Source: Lachnospiraceae bacterium AC2031
GTDB lineage: Bacteria > Bacillota > Clostridia > Lachnospirales > Lachnospiraceae
Direction: 5' to 3'
Length of the DNA stretch: 64,000 nt
Assembly: GCA_000687975.1 (NCBI GenBank)
Contig: JIAB01000001.1
Location: 1,178,001 to 1,242,000, forward strand
The position numbers and the translations under genes are program-made. Below are positions 1-7,048 of this stretch, piece by piece. Below the pieces are notes generated by a model that was not told where the DNA came from, searched no databases, and was given only the letters and a program-made list of their open reading frames with translations. The number at the start of each line of letters is the position of its first letter. Position 1 is the first letter of the stretch.

Positions 1-336
1 ATCAACCTTTCCTTCTTCTACAAATGTTTCGTCATGACTTTCTATATTCTGCTTTCCAGCGTTTCCCCAAAGTCTCTGGAACAGTTCACCATTAGTTGCA
101 GCGTTTGCAGCAAGCGGTGTAACAATAATAAATGTAGCCGCTGCTACAGCAACCTTTACAAACCTGCCAGTGATAACTCCAAGCTTTTCTTTTCTATAAG
201 CCTTAAGCTGTTTCTCTTTTCTACGATTATACTTATTAGAAAAGACATGTTTCTCTTTCCCTTCAGTAATCTTATCAAACTCCTCTATGCTCATTTCCTG
301 AGTAGCTTCTTCAAATATATTATAATCATTACTCAT
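1..336 (-). CDS. Anti-sigma-factor-like membrane protein, partial (N-terminal 112 residues)
   Basis: The reading frame starts with ATG at 334-336 and runs off the left edge of the window, so only the first 112 residues are present. The start overlaps the sigma factor stop codon (TAA at 329-331), so the two genes are translationally coupled. About 55 charged residues are followed by one hydrophobic segment (around residues 57-77, FVKVAVAAATFIIVTPLAAN), then an extracellular-looking part that begins NGELFQRLWG. This layout, a cytoplasmic head and one membrane span directly after an ECF sigma gene, is that of an anti-sigma factor; the head would bind the sigma factor and release it on an external signal. 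The part after the membrane span resembles DUF4179-type proteins of Firmicutes. The role is inferred from position and topology, and the missing C-terminus prevents a firmer call. Confidence 0.65.
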   Translation of the reverse strand, partial: MSNDYNIFEEATQEMSIEEFDKITEGKEKHVFSNKYNRRKEKQLKAYRKEKLGVITGRFVKVAVAAATFIIVTPLAANAATNGELFQRLWGNAGKQNIESHDETFVEEGKVD

Positions 337-844
337 AACCTAAACCTCCTAGATAGTCCCTCATCATCTGCTTAGCACGTTCATATCTCTTTCGAACATT
401 TGCCTCCGTAATATCAAGTCTTGCAGCCGTTTCTTTTGTGCTATAGTCATGAATCACTAAGCATTCGACAACTTGATAATACTTTTCAGGAAGACAATTC
501 ATTATCGATTTAATATCTACATCCGTGAAGAAGTGTTCATCCGACACAGCCTCAACTCTTTCGTCCTTATCTGTCAGATACACATATTCACTTTCTCTTT
601 TCGTCTTGTTATAGATTGTAATAGCAGCATTTCTTATCACTGTAATTATGTACCTCTTACAATCATCTGAATCCGCCCTATCAAACTGAACCTCATGCTT
701 CATCAGCTTTAGAAATGCATCCTGCACCGCATCTTCTGCCTTTCCTTCATCATGCAGAATACTGTATGCAACGTAAAACATTTTCTGCTCATACAATCTA
801 TAACAGGCCTCGATAAATCTTACCTGTTTCCTTGCCATTTGCAT
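329..844 (-). CDS. ECF-type RNA polymerase sigma factor
   Basis: This 171-residue protein has the two domains of a group 4 (ECF) sigma factor. Region 2 lies around residues 20-95, including FYVAYSILHDEGKAEDAVQD and FLKLMKH, and would bind core polymerase and the -10 element. Region 4 lies around residues 115-165, with the helix-turn-helix YSTKETAARLDITEANVRKR for the -35 element. There is no extra C-terminal domain, and the length is usual for the family. The ATG at 842-844 has GAGG eight bases upstream; a second ATG two codons in is also possible. The next gene downstream encodes the probable membrane anti-sigma factor and overlaps by eight bases. The regulon is unknown. The 243-base region upstream carries no other gene and should contain the promoter, perhaps autoregulated. 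Confidence 0.88.
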   Translation of the reverse strand: MQMARKQVRFIEACYRLYEQKMFYVAYSILHDEGKAEDAVQDAFLKLMKHEVQFDRADSDDCKRYIITVIRNAAITIYNKTKRESEYVYLTDKDERVEAVSDEHFFTDVDIKSIMNCLPEKYYQVVECLVIHDYSTKETAARLDITEANVRKRYERAKQMMRDYLGGLGYE

Positions 845-962
845 GTCATTACCTCATTTTCTTCACTATATTAATCATTCTTTTTTGTAAGTTTATCCGT
901 ACGTTTTATCTCTTACACCCATAATAACTATCAAAAGCATCGAAATGTGACAAAAAAATAAA

Positions 963-1008
963 AAAAAGTAACTGCCCTAAGCCTCAGAAACTTTGGCAGT
1001 TACTTTTT
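963..1008. terminator. Bidirectional intrinsic terminator
   Basis: The arms AAAAAGTAACTGCC (963-976) and GGCAGTTACTTTTT (995-1008) form a perfect 14-bp stem. A-rich and T-rich flanks on both sides allow termination in either direction. It lies 80 bases past the stop codon of the HAD hydrolase gene on the minus strand. The rest of 845-1087 shows no gene. Confidence 0.85.
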
Positions 1009-1087
1009 GTAATTAGCTATAATATTCAAAGGCAACCGTCTATCGGTAACGCCCTTTTCAATAAAGTAACACTTAACACATATTGTG

Positions 1088-1939
1088 TCAAACCTGTATT
1101 ACATCTCGAAGGAAATGGGCCACCCCGTCTTCTTCGTTCGAAGCGATTATCCCAGTGGCATATTTCTTCAGCTCCGGTAGTGCATTCTCCACCGCATAGG
1201 CCGCGTCGGCAATCTGGAACATCGGAATATCATTTACCGAATCACCGAACACAACCAGTTTTTTCTTTCCAAGCTTTTCCTTAAGCTTAACTATCGCTTT
1301 AGCTTTTGTACTATTCTCAGGACATAGTTCAAGCCAGTATTCATCGGCATACGAATCCTTTTGCAGAACCGTTTCCCAACCTTTAAGCTTCTTCACCCGT
1401 TCATATATAGGATCAAGTTTCTCCTTATCATCGATCATGGTGATATAGCCAACATCCCCAGCAAACATCTCATCCACACCACCTACTAAGATGATGCCTT
1501 TCTCTCCTGGTCTCTCTTCCAGATATTTCTGAATTCCGAGAGAATGCTCGCCATCAAAGAAGACCTTTTTCATCTCATTACCGTTCCAGATGCTTGTAAA
1601 TCCGCAGACAGGTAACTCAGTAAGTAATTCTCTAAGTCGACCTATCTCATCATCAGTAAAGAGCGCCTTTTCTATGATATCCAAAGTTCCCGGAGCAGCC
1701 AGTGCCGTTCCATTCCTTACAACAAGTGGCACCTGAATATCCAAAGGTTCCACTATATGCTGAAGGCTGGAAACTGAGCGAGCCGTTGCAACGGTAAATG
1801 TCATCCCCTGTTTTATAAGACCGTTAATGATACTGAGGGACTCTTCTGAAATACTTTTATCATTTCTCATAAGAGTTCCATCCAGATCAGTTATAAATAA
1901 AGTCTGTTCCATATCTATTGTCTTTAATTCATTATTCAT
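1088..1939 (-). CDS. Cof-type HAD-superfamily phosphatase
   Basis: A 283-residue cytosolic hydrolase of the HAD-IIB (Cof) group, which removes phosphate from sugar phosphates, nucleotides or other small metabolites. Motif I is FITDLDGTLM with the nucleophilic Asp, motif II is the TVATARS stretch, a Lys lies in the central part, and the C-terminal acidic motif is VVFGDSVNDIPMF, which binds Mg2+. I chose the ATG at 1937-1939, preceded by AGGGGGA, rather than the longer frame that opens at 2026, because the longer frame would translate the terminator hairpin of the upstream gene. The substrate cannot be read from sequence. It is transcribed alone, with a terminator on either side. Confidence 0.87.
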   Translation of the reverse strand: MNNELKTIDMEQTLFITDLDGTLMRNDKSISEESLSIINGLIKQGMTFTVATARSVSSLQHIVEPLDIQVPLVVRNGTALAAPGTLDIIEKALFTDDEIGRLRELLTELPVCGFTSIWNGNEMKKVFFDGEHSLGIQKYLEERPGEKGIILVGGVDEMFAGDVGYITMIDDKEKLDPIYERVKKLKGWETVLQKDSYADEYWLELCPENSTKAKAIVKLKEKLGKKKLVVFGDSVNDIPMFQIADAAYAVENALPELKKYATGIIASNEEDGVAHFLRDVIQV

Positions 1940-1986
1940 AATTATCCCCCTAACCACGTCCAATATATTATCACAATAGCGACAAT

Positions 1987-2012
1987 CAAAAAAGCCGCCA
2001 TTCGGCGGCTTT
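1987..2012 (-). terminator. Intrinsic terminator after the CD3324-type gene
   Basis: The stem AAAGCCGCC (1991-1999) with GGCGGCTTT (2004-2012) has a four-base loop. On the minus strand it is followed by a run of six T. It begins 18 bases past the stop at 2030 and shows that the HAD gene start must lie inside this hairpin's downstream side. Confidence 0.85.
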
Positions 2013-2029
2013 CTTGAATTCAGCATCTA

Positions 2030-2299
2030 TCAACTTGCAACAGCCTCAGATTTTATAATTCTTCGGATGCTTTTCTCAGAAAGAAAGTATTCCTGTGCAA
2101 GTATTAATGTGGAAACTCCTTTTCTGCTCTTATCACAAATCTCACGGTTTCGCTCATTGTAATACTTTCTGGTTTCAGTCTGACTGCCCCAGTCTTTCTT
2201 CTCTACACATGGAATATATATGTTTTCTCCACTGATGTACTGCTGAATAGTTTCTATCAATTCTTTTGGCAGAACTTCTTCTGCTCTTATATAGCTCAT
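2030..2299 (-). CDS. CD3324-family small DNA-binding-like protein
   Basis: An 89-residue protein with the layout of the CD3324 family common in Clostridia. The N-terminus MSYIRAEEVLPKELIETIQQ resembles the dimerisation helix of Mor-type activators, a YIYIP segment follows, and the C-terminal helix-turn-helix is LILAQEYFLSEKSIRRIIKS. A conserved KKDWGSQTETRKYYNERNRE stretch lies between. It is probably a transcriptional regulator; targets are unknown. The ATG at 2297-2299 has a perfect TAGGAGG seven bases upstream, so the longer frame to 2347 is rejected. A promoter candidate lies at 2462-2490, and the 163-base leader contains a tiny ORF and a hairpin reported under findings. Confidence 0.75.
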   Translation of the reverse strand: MSYIRAEEVLPKELIETIQQYISGENIYIPCVEKKDWGSQTETRKYYNERNREICDKSRKGVSTLILAQEYFLSEKSIRRIIKSEAVAS

Positions 2300-2461
2300 G
2301 TATCCTCCTATTATTCTTGAATGCATCAAGCATTCCCGGGGATTCATCCGAGCTTACTATTCATCATTTTATTTAAGCTCAGACTACTGAGCGATAACAT
2401 ATCTTCTCATAAAATAATTTCTCCTTTTCTTTAAACAAATAAACAACTGTTCCAATTCGAA

Positions 2462-2490
2462 ACTTTATACTATCGTTTACTAATAGTCAA
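2462..2490 (-). promoter_or_regulatory. Candidate promoter for the CD3324-type gene
   Basis: On the minus strand TTGACT (2485-2490) is followed after 17 bases by TAAAGT (2462-2467). The -35 box is good and the -10 box weak. It lies about 160 bases upstream of the regulator start, in a stretch (2300-2521) with no other gene. Confidence 0.4.
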
Positions 2491-2521
2491 GAACAAAGTT
2501 TAATATGTCTATAGATCAAAC

Positions 2522-2974
2522 TTATCTATGGATGTATAGCCTACTCATCTCTGGTTCATCTTCTCCCTGAGCCATGCAGAATAATTCCCATCCATAACGC
2601 TCATAGAAGTTCTCATGATCTGTTAGCAGATATATAGGAGTTATCCCCTTCGACTTCATATCATCAACAACAAGATTAAGAAGTGTTCCTGCTATTCCCT
2701 GGCAGCGATAATCTTCATCTGTATACACAGCACAGACGTTCGGACTCAGATCTTTTCTGTCATGGAAGTCATTTTCTATAACCCCCAGACCTCCAACGAT
2801 CTTGTCACCATCTAAGCATAGATACCAGCCATACTCAACCTTTCCATCTAAATAATCATTCATACATTCAAGATAAGCTTCTGTTGGAACTCCCCACTTG
2901 CTATGAAACCACTCAGCAGCAGTGTCCTTAAGTTCCGGTTTATTTCTTAATATCACATATTCATATTTACTCAT
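2522..2974 (-). CDS. GNAT-family N-acetyltransferase
   Basis: A 150-residue single-domain GNAT protein that would transfer an acetyl group from acetyl-CoA to an amine. The acetyl-CoA pyrophosphate loop is YRCQGIAGTLL (around residues 88-98), preceded by the beta4 strand VCAVYTDED and followed by the C-terminal YLLTDHENFYERYGWEL, typical of the fold. The substrate is unknown. It is the last gene of a minus-strand series of acetyltransferases and one methyltransferase (2522-4927) with short spacers, so it probably shares their transcript. The region downstream (2300-2521) has no clear terminator for it. Confidence 0.82.
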   Translation of the reverse strand: MSKYEYVILRNKPELKDTAAEWFHSKWGVPTEAYLECMNDYLDGKVEYGWYLCLDGDKIVGGLGVIENDFHDRKDLSPNVCAVYTDEDYRCQGIAGTLLNLVVDDMKSKGITPIYLLTDHENFYERYGWELFCMAQGEDEPEMSRLYIHR

Positions 2975-2994
2975 TTTATTATTCCTTTCTCTAT

Positions 2995-3927
2995 CTATAT
3001 CTCTCCCGTTGCAAAAAGATTATCCTTTCCCATACCACAAACATATGGATTACTATCATACATATGACAGAATTCGAGGAACTCATTCTTCTGCTCCGGA
3101 TCATTCATAATCTTCACAAGTATTTCATTAGGAATAGTTCTCGCAAAGGCCCCAGGCCCTGCCATCTCTATATTCTTAACACCATTTCTTTTTAGGATAT
3201 TTTCTAACTCATCAGGCATAAAATGATAAGTTATAACCCATGGCACCTCTCCTCTTTCATAAGCCTGCTTCGTCTCTTCGACATCACACATAAGCCCTGC
3301 TTCAAATGTCTTCATCAGATTTTCTTTATCGAAAGAGAAACCATCGATCATCTGTTCCCTAGCCTGTATACACCACTGAACCCAGCCATCCTTTGAATTC
3401 TCATCAAGTATGAACTGATTCTTTTGAATAGGATTTGCAAGATACGGGAGTGATCCAAGTCTGCTGGACACGCTGATCATAATCCTTTTCTTTGCTATTC
3501 GAACCAGTTCACCTATCACCTTTTCCTGATTCGGATACGTATAGGATATAGGGGCATCAAATGACATCACGAGGTCAAAAGACTTATCGGCATACGCAGA
3601 AAGATCCTCCAGTGCCCCCTTAACGAAAGTCATATTGTCTATTACTCCAGCTTTCTCTGCAAGTTCCTTTGCTTTATCAATCATAGGCTGAGATATATCA
3701 AAATGGGTTACCTTGATTCCCTGCTTCGCAAGTAGTATGGAAAACCTTCCGCTTCCTGCGCCACCATCAAATGCAGTCTCCACACCACCAAGATGAGCAA
3801 GTAACTCTTTTTCAATATGAGACTTCTGAACTATATCATCAATGAAAGTCTGTTCACGTTCAGCCTCCAGTTCACCCTTATCAGGCTGGTTCCACATCCT
3901 TTCAGATATTTTTCTGCTGTAATCCAT
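2995..3927 (-). CDS. Class I SAM-dependent methyltransferase
   Basis: A 310-residue methyltransferase. The SAM-binding motif I is ETAFDGGAGSGRFSILLAKQ (around residues 49-68), motif II includes VTHFDISQPMIDKAK, and FDLVMSFDAPISYTYP occupies the motif IV position. The C-terminal 130 residues form a substrate-specific part that I do not recognise. The product could be a methylated small molecule or protein. It lies 20 bases after the next GNAT gene upstream and 20 bases before the one downstream, so it is probably cotranscribed with them. Confidence 0.8.
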   Translation of the reverse strand: MDYSRKISERMWNQPDKGELEAEREQTFIDDIVQKSHIEKELLAHLGGVETAFDGGAGSGRFSILLAKQGIKVTHFDISQPMIDKAKELAEKAGVIDNMTFVKGALEDLSAYADKSFDLVMSFDAPISYTYPNQEKVIGELVRIAKKRIMISVSSRLGSLPYLANPIQKNQFILDENSKDGWVQWCIQAREQMIDGFSFDKENLMKTFEAGLMCDVEETKQAYERGEVPWVITYHFMPDELENILKRNGVKNIEMAGPGAFARTIPNEILVKIMNDPEQKNEFLEFCHMYDSNPYVCGMGKDNLFATGEI

Positions 3928-3947
3928 AATCTGATCTCCTAAATCAC

Positions 3948-4376
3948 CTAAATCCTTTTACCCATTACTCCGCAAGCATCCTTGTTAAGTCCACATTTAT
4001 TATAAAACACCTGATTTTCCTCAATAGATATCAGCTGTACAACAGGAATATTCTTCTCTTTTAACTTAACCTCTAACTCATTTAGAAGTGATCTTCCTAT
4101 TCCCTGTTTTTTTCTCTCCGGCACTATAAAAAGCTCTGCCACAAAGAAGAAGTCTTCATCAGCATATGGATCAATAAATCCAAGAAGTCCCCCTATAATC
4201 TCTCCATCTTCTTCAGCGGCAAGTCCCATGGCTTCAAAGTTTCCCATGATCGAGCGAACTCGTCTCTCAGAAGTTTCTGGTGTCCACTTTTCATTCCATG
4301 GTTCCTCAGAATAAGCCTGAGACATAGCCTTTGCAAGACCACTAATATCATTATCATTTACAAGTCTTATTACCAT
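3948..4376 (-). CDS. GNAT-family N-acetyltransferase
   Basis: A 142-residue GNAT protein. The acetyl-CoA loop is PERKKQGIGRSLLNELE (around residues 87-103) after the strand FFFVAELFIV. The N-terminal YSEEPWNEKWTPE stretch resembles that of the aminoglycoside 6'-N-acetyltransferase-like branch, but similarity to resistance enzymes is only an impression from the motif and no resistance role is claimed. It lies between a methyltransferase and another GNAT gene with spacers of 20 and 26 bases. Confidence 0.8.
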   Translation of the reverse strand: MVIRLVNDNDISGLAKAMSQAYSEEPWNEKWTPETSERRVRSIMGNFEAMGLAAEEDGEIIGGLLGFIDPYADEDFFFVAELFIVPERKKQGIGRSLLNELEVKLKEKNIPVVQLISIEENQVFYNKCGLNKDACGVMGKRI

Positions 4377-4402
4377 CGTTTTTCACCTCTCAAAGATTCA
4401 AG

Positions 4403-4927
4403 CTATCCGCGTTTTGCAGAATAGAATCTGTATAATTCTTCCTTCTCGTCATCGATGTCCTTATACATCTTTGTTTCCAGCAGTTTGAAGCCGCCTCTTT
4501 CTGCCGTCTTCCAGGAAGGCTCATTATCAGCTTTTATTGTTGCGATAATTTCATCTTCATTATAGTGTTCAAAGAAATATGGAATATAAGCCTTCACCGC
4601 TTCACTCACATATCCCTTTCTTCTGAATGTCGCTCCGACAAAGTAGCATATACCTATCTGGTCTGTATCTTCATAGTATGTATTCCCAACATTTCCGATA
4701 ACTTCACCAGTAGCTTTAAGAACAATAGTACATGGAATGTAATCCGTTCTTGCATCATCCTTTTCAGTTAACTCAAGCGCTTCATTTATCCATCCACCAG
4801 CCCAGTCAGAAAATGATTCATCAAAGCCCACTTCATTAAGGCTTCCATCCTTTGCCATCTCTGCATACGCTATCTCATCTCCACGCTCTATGGATCTTAT
4901 TATTAATCTTTCTGTTTCAATATACAT
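4403..4927 (-). CDS. RimJ/RimL-type GNAT acetyltransferase
   Basis: A 174-residue GNAT protein of the RimJ/RimL branch: it begins MYIETERLIIRSIERGDE, has IGNVGNTYYEDTDQIGICYF as the central strands and GATFRRKGYVSEAVKAYI as the acetyl-CoA loop, and ends with NEPSWKTAERGGFKLLETK. Members acetylate protein N-termini or small amines; the substrate here is not known. It is the first gene of the four-gene minus-strand group 2522-4927 and therefore the likely start of that transcript. Confidence 0.83.
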   Translation of the reverse strand: MYIETERLIIRSIERGDEIAYAEMAKDGSLNEVGFDESFSDWAGGWINEALELTEKDDARTDYIPCTIVLKATGEVIGNVGNTYYEDTDQIGICYFVGATFRRKGYVSEAVKAYIPYFFEHYNEDEIIATIKADNEPSWKTAERGGFKLLETKMYKDIDDEKEELYRFYSAKRG

Positions 4928-5021
4928 CTTTATTTCCCTCTCATTACTTTAGTATTCCCACACCTACTACCCAATATATCATAGACTCTTATATGCTAAC
5001 AGTCCCAAGAATATTTCTAAA

Positions 5022-5055
5022 CAAAAATGAGCAACTGTAACAAGTACAGTTGCTC
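5022..5055 (-). terminator. Intrinsic terminator after GNAT gene 5069-5548
   Basis: Eleven-bp stem GAGCAACTGTA (5029-5039) with TACAGTTGCTC (5045-5055); on the minus strand it is followed by ATTTTTGTTT. It starts 13 bases past the stop codon and separates this gene from the acetyltransferase group downstream. Confidence 0.87.
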
Positions 5056-5068
5056 AAATATAGTTGCT

Positions 5069-5548
5069 TCATTCATCCAGGATATGTTCCATACCTATCT
5101 TCTGAGGAACAAGTCCCATATTTTCATAAAACTTCATAGCGTCAGGATTACAGCACCATACATTGAGAGTAATGTTATAGCACCCCTCCGTCTTAGCAAA
5201 ACCCTTTATATAATCATACAACGTCCGACCTACACCCTGACCTCGAGCAGCCTCGTCCACACATATATCATCTATATAAAGAGTCTTTATATCTGTCTGA
5301 ACCGAATCATTCAGTTCCTGCTTAAACATACCAAAAAGATGGCCAAGCACCTTGCCTTCATCATTCACACAGACAAAAACTGGAGTCTTTTCATTTGCGA
5401 TTATACTTTTAAGTTCCTCAGCGTTATACTTTGTTGCCGGTCCCCGAAAAAGATCCGGACGCCCATTGTGGTGCACCATATCTACCTGAACCAAAAGCTC
5501 CAATATAGCTGGGATATCCCCTATCTCTGCTCTTCTAACTTTATTCAT
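5069..5548 (-). CDS. GNAT-family N-acetyltransferase
   Basis: A 159-residue GNAT protein with the acetyl-CoA loop CVDEAARGQGVGRTLYDYI (around residues 95-113) and the C-terminal strand and helix CYNITLNVWCCNPDAMKFYE followed by NMGLVPQK. The N-terminus MNKVRRAEIGDIPAILELL is typical of the family. It is the fourth acetyltransferase within 3 kb but is separated from the other three by a strong terminator. It lies just downstream of tRNA-Pro on the same strand and may be read from the tRNA promoter. Confidence 0.83.
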   Translation of the reverse strand: MNKVRRAEIGDIPAILELLVQVDMVHHNGRPDLFRGPATKYNAEELKSIIANEKTPVFVCVNDEGKVLGHLFGMFKQELNDSVQTDIKTLYIDDICVDEAARGQGVGRTLYDYIKGFAKTEGCYNITLNVWCCNPDAMKFYENMGLVPQKIGMEHILDE

Positions 5549-5571
5549 ATAATACCTCTAACAAAAATAAA

Positions 5572-5645
5572 TCGGTGCGACAGGATTTGAACCTGCGACT
5601 TCGTCGTCCCGAACGACGCGCTCTACCAAGCTGAGCCACGCACCG
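5572..5645 (-). tRNA. tRNA-Pro (anticodon CGG)
   Basis: A 74-base cloverleaf reads on the minus strand from 5645: acceptor CGGTGCG pairs with CGCACCG, the D arm carries GCTCAGCTTGGTAGAGC, the anticodon arm is CGTCG-TTCGGGA-CGACG with anticodon CGG, and the T arm is GCAGG-TTCAAAT-CCTGT. The C1-G72 pair is usual for tRNA-Pro. The discriminator is A and no CCA is encoded. It reads the CCG codon. No duplicated 3' end is visible in this window, so it does not mark an integrated element here. Confidence 0.95.
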
Positions 5646-5669
5646 TCATATATTTTATTTAGCTAATTC

Positions 5670-5698
5670 ATAATACACCTTAAACTGTTCACATACAA
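5670..5698 (-). promoter_or_regulatory. Candidate promoter for tRNA-Pro
   Basis: TTGTAT (5693-5698) and TATTAT (5670-5675) on the minus strand are 17 bases apart, with the -10 box 24 bases before the tRNA 5' end. The -35 box lies just past the stop of the Lgt-like gene. Confidence 0.45.
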
Positions 5699-5700
5699 TC

Positions 5701-6405
5701 CTAATCTGAAGGCATCCTGCTTATGAAAACCGTCGAAATATACGCTATAACCGCAATCACAAAAATCAGTATCTGATAGTTCGAAAGCAAGCCTCCAGTA
5801 TGCCCTTCTCTTAGATATTCCTGACTTATCTTCGCTATTGTTGAAAGGATAATAACCACTTTCGCAGCACGTATATGACTGATAGATTCAGAACCTGAAA
5901 GATAAACTATCATTCCGATGATAAAGATCAAGACAAATGTTATCGTCTCGGTTAGCTGTATAGGAAAGCATCCCACCCCGCCATATCTTTCATAATGAAT
6001 TGAAAAAGGTCCTTCGTATGGAACGCCGTAGCAACAGCCAGCTATATGACAACCTATCTTGGAAAGCCCGTACATAAGTGGTGCAACTAAGATCCATACT
6101 GTAAGTGCCTCCCTAGTATGCTCCCGATGAATGAGCACAGATGTAACAGCTCCCAGCATGAGTCCTATGGCTCCTCCCGCTGCAACAAATCCAATCTTAT
6201 GGATATCTCTCAACAGAATAATAGATGTCATTATCGAACAAACAATAATGCATACAAAGGTAAAGAGTGCTGTAAATAATACAGTCACTCTTTCCACACC
6301 TGCTTTTCTCATTAGGACACATGCTACGATAATTCCTATAAGGATTGAACCGAGCACGATAGGTCCATAGAAAGTATATTCTAATTCTGGAATAAAAAAT
6401 GTCAT
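5701..6405 (-). CDS. Lgt-like (prolipoprotein diacylglyceryl transferase family) membrane protein
   Basis: A 234-residue polytopic membrane protein with about seven hydrophobic segments. Lgt-family landmarks are present: SKIGCHIAGCCYG in the central part, GCFPIQLTE after it, and a C-terminal YLREGHTGG. Lgt moves diacylglycerol from phosphatidylglycerol to the lipobox Cys of prelipoproteins. The protein is shorter than typical housekeeping Lgt (about 260-300) and the usual GRxGNFxNxE signature is not seen, so it may be a divergent paralog with another lipid or acyl substrate. It stands between tRNA-Pro and a PQQQ-repeat membrane protein gene. Confidence 0.68.
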   Translation of the reverse strand: MTFFIPELEYTFYGPIVLGSILIGIIVACVLMRKAGVERVTVLFTALFTFVCIIVCSIMTSIILLRDIHKIGFVAAGGAIGLMLGAVTSVLIHREHTREALTVWILVAPLMYGLSKIGCHIAGCCYGVPYEGPFSIHYERYGGVGCFPIQLTETITFVLIFIIGMIVYLSGSESISHIRAAKVVIILSTIAKISQEYLREGHTGGLLSNYQILIFVIAVIAYISTVFISRMPSD

Positions 6406-6436
6406 AGAGAAAGTAATATATCAAATCAATAAGCTA

Positions 6437-7048
6437 CTATGGAAGGATAAAACCAGGACAATGGCGAACCATATCGACACACGCCGCTACTAAAATTATA
6501 AAACCAATAATACCCAAAGCCAATATAACAATATAAATTATCATTAACACCTTGCCAAATGTACTATTCCTGTATTTTACTCTGACAATGATCATCAGAA
6601 CCCATGAAGCAAGATATGATACACAGACTATCATTGAAAAAAACGATGATAACAAAGTATCATCAGAACCACCAATATCACCATCACCAAATGCTCCCAG
6701 CAACATTGTAAATACTGTAGGAACAACAAAGTGACATAGTAGCGATATAATACAAAGTATAGTGGCAGTATGATTATCATTCTGTTGTGGATACATCTGC
6801 CCCTGCGGATTATACTGTTGCTGCGGAGGCATCTGCCCTTGTGGACTATACTGTTGCTGCGGATACATCTGCCCCTGCGGATTATACTGTTGCTGCGGAT
6901 ACATCTGCCCCTGTGGATTATACTGTTGCTGCGGAGGCATCTGCCCCTGCGGATTATACTGTTGCTGCGGAGGCATCTGTCCTTGCGGATTATACTGCTG
7001 CCCTTGAAATCCATTATTCTGATTTGGATCAAATCCTTGATTATTCAT
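6437..7048 (-). CDS. Membrane protein with PQQQYNPQGQM repeats
   Basis: A 203-residue protein. After 19 residues come six near-identical 12-residue units (NPQGQMPPQQQY, with Y or P at the seventh-eighth positions) at residues 20-90. The C-terminal half has three hydrophobic segments: around 96-120, 130-155 and 165-190. The arrangement, a low-complexity Pro/Gln-rich cytoplasmic tail before a small membrane domain, occurs widely in Firmicutes; the function is unknown to me. Its start overlaps the end of the diguanylate cyclase gene by eight bases, so the two are translationally coupled. The cysteine-free tail may self-associate or bind SH3/WW-like partners, which is only an inference. Confidence 0.72.
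   Translation of the reverse strand: MNNQGFDPNQNNGFQGQQYNPQGQMPPQQQYNPQGQMPPQQQYNPQGQMYPQQQYNPQGQMYPQQQYSPQGQMPPQQQYNPQGQMYPQQNDNHTATILCIISLLCHFVVPTVFTMLLGAFGDGDIGGSDDTLLSSFFSMIVCVSYLASWVLMIIVRVKYRNSTFGKVLMIIYIVILALGIIGFIILVAACVDMVRHCPGFILP
6779..6991 (-). repeat. Six in-frame 36-bp repeats encoding Q/P/N-rich units
   Basis: Six tandem 36-base units, differing mainly at the MPP/MYP codons, encode the repeat region of the membrane protein at 6437-7048. The identity between units makes copy number change by slippage or recombination likely. The open frames seen on the plus strand across this stretch are shadows of the repeat. Confidence 0.9.

Noticed and set aside
3948-4376. Aminoglycoside acetyltransferase resistance gene
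   Set aside because: Only a short N-terminal motif is suggestive; general GNAT assignment is all the sequence supports.
5027-5590. Plus-strand 187-codon frame
   Set aside because: It lies antisense to a convincing GNAT gene, crosses a terminator and runs into tRNA-Pro.
5572-5645. Integrated element at tRNA-Pro
   Set aside because: No integrase gene and no duplicate of the tRNA 3' end nearby; flanking genes look ordinary.
6779-6991. CRISPR array
   Set aside because: The repeats are contiguous and in-frame coding units without spacers.
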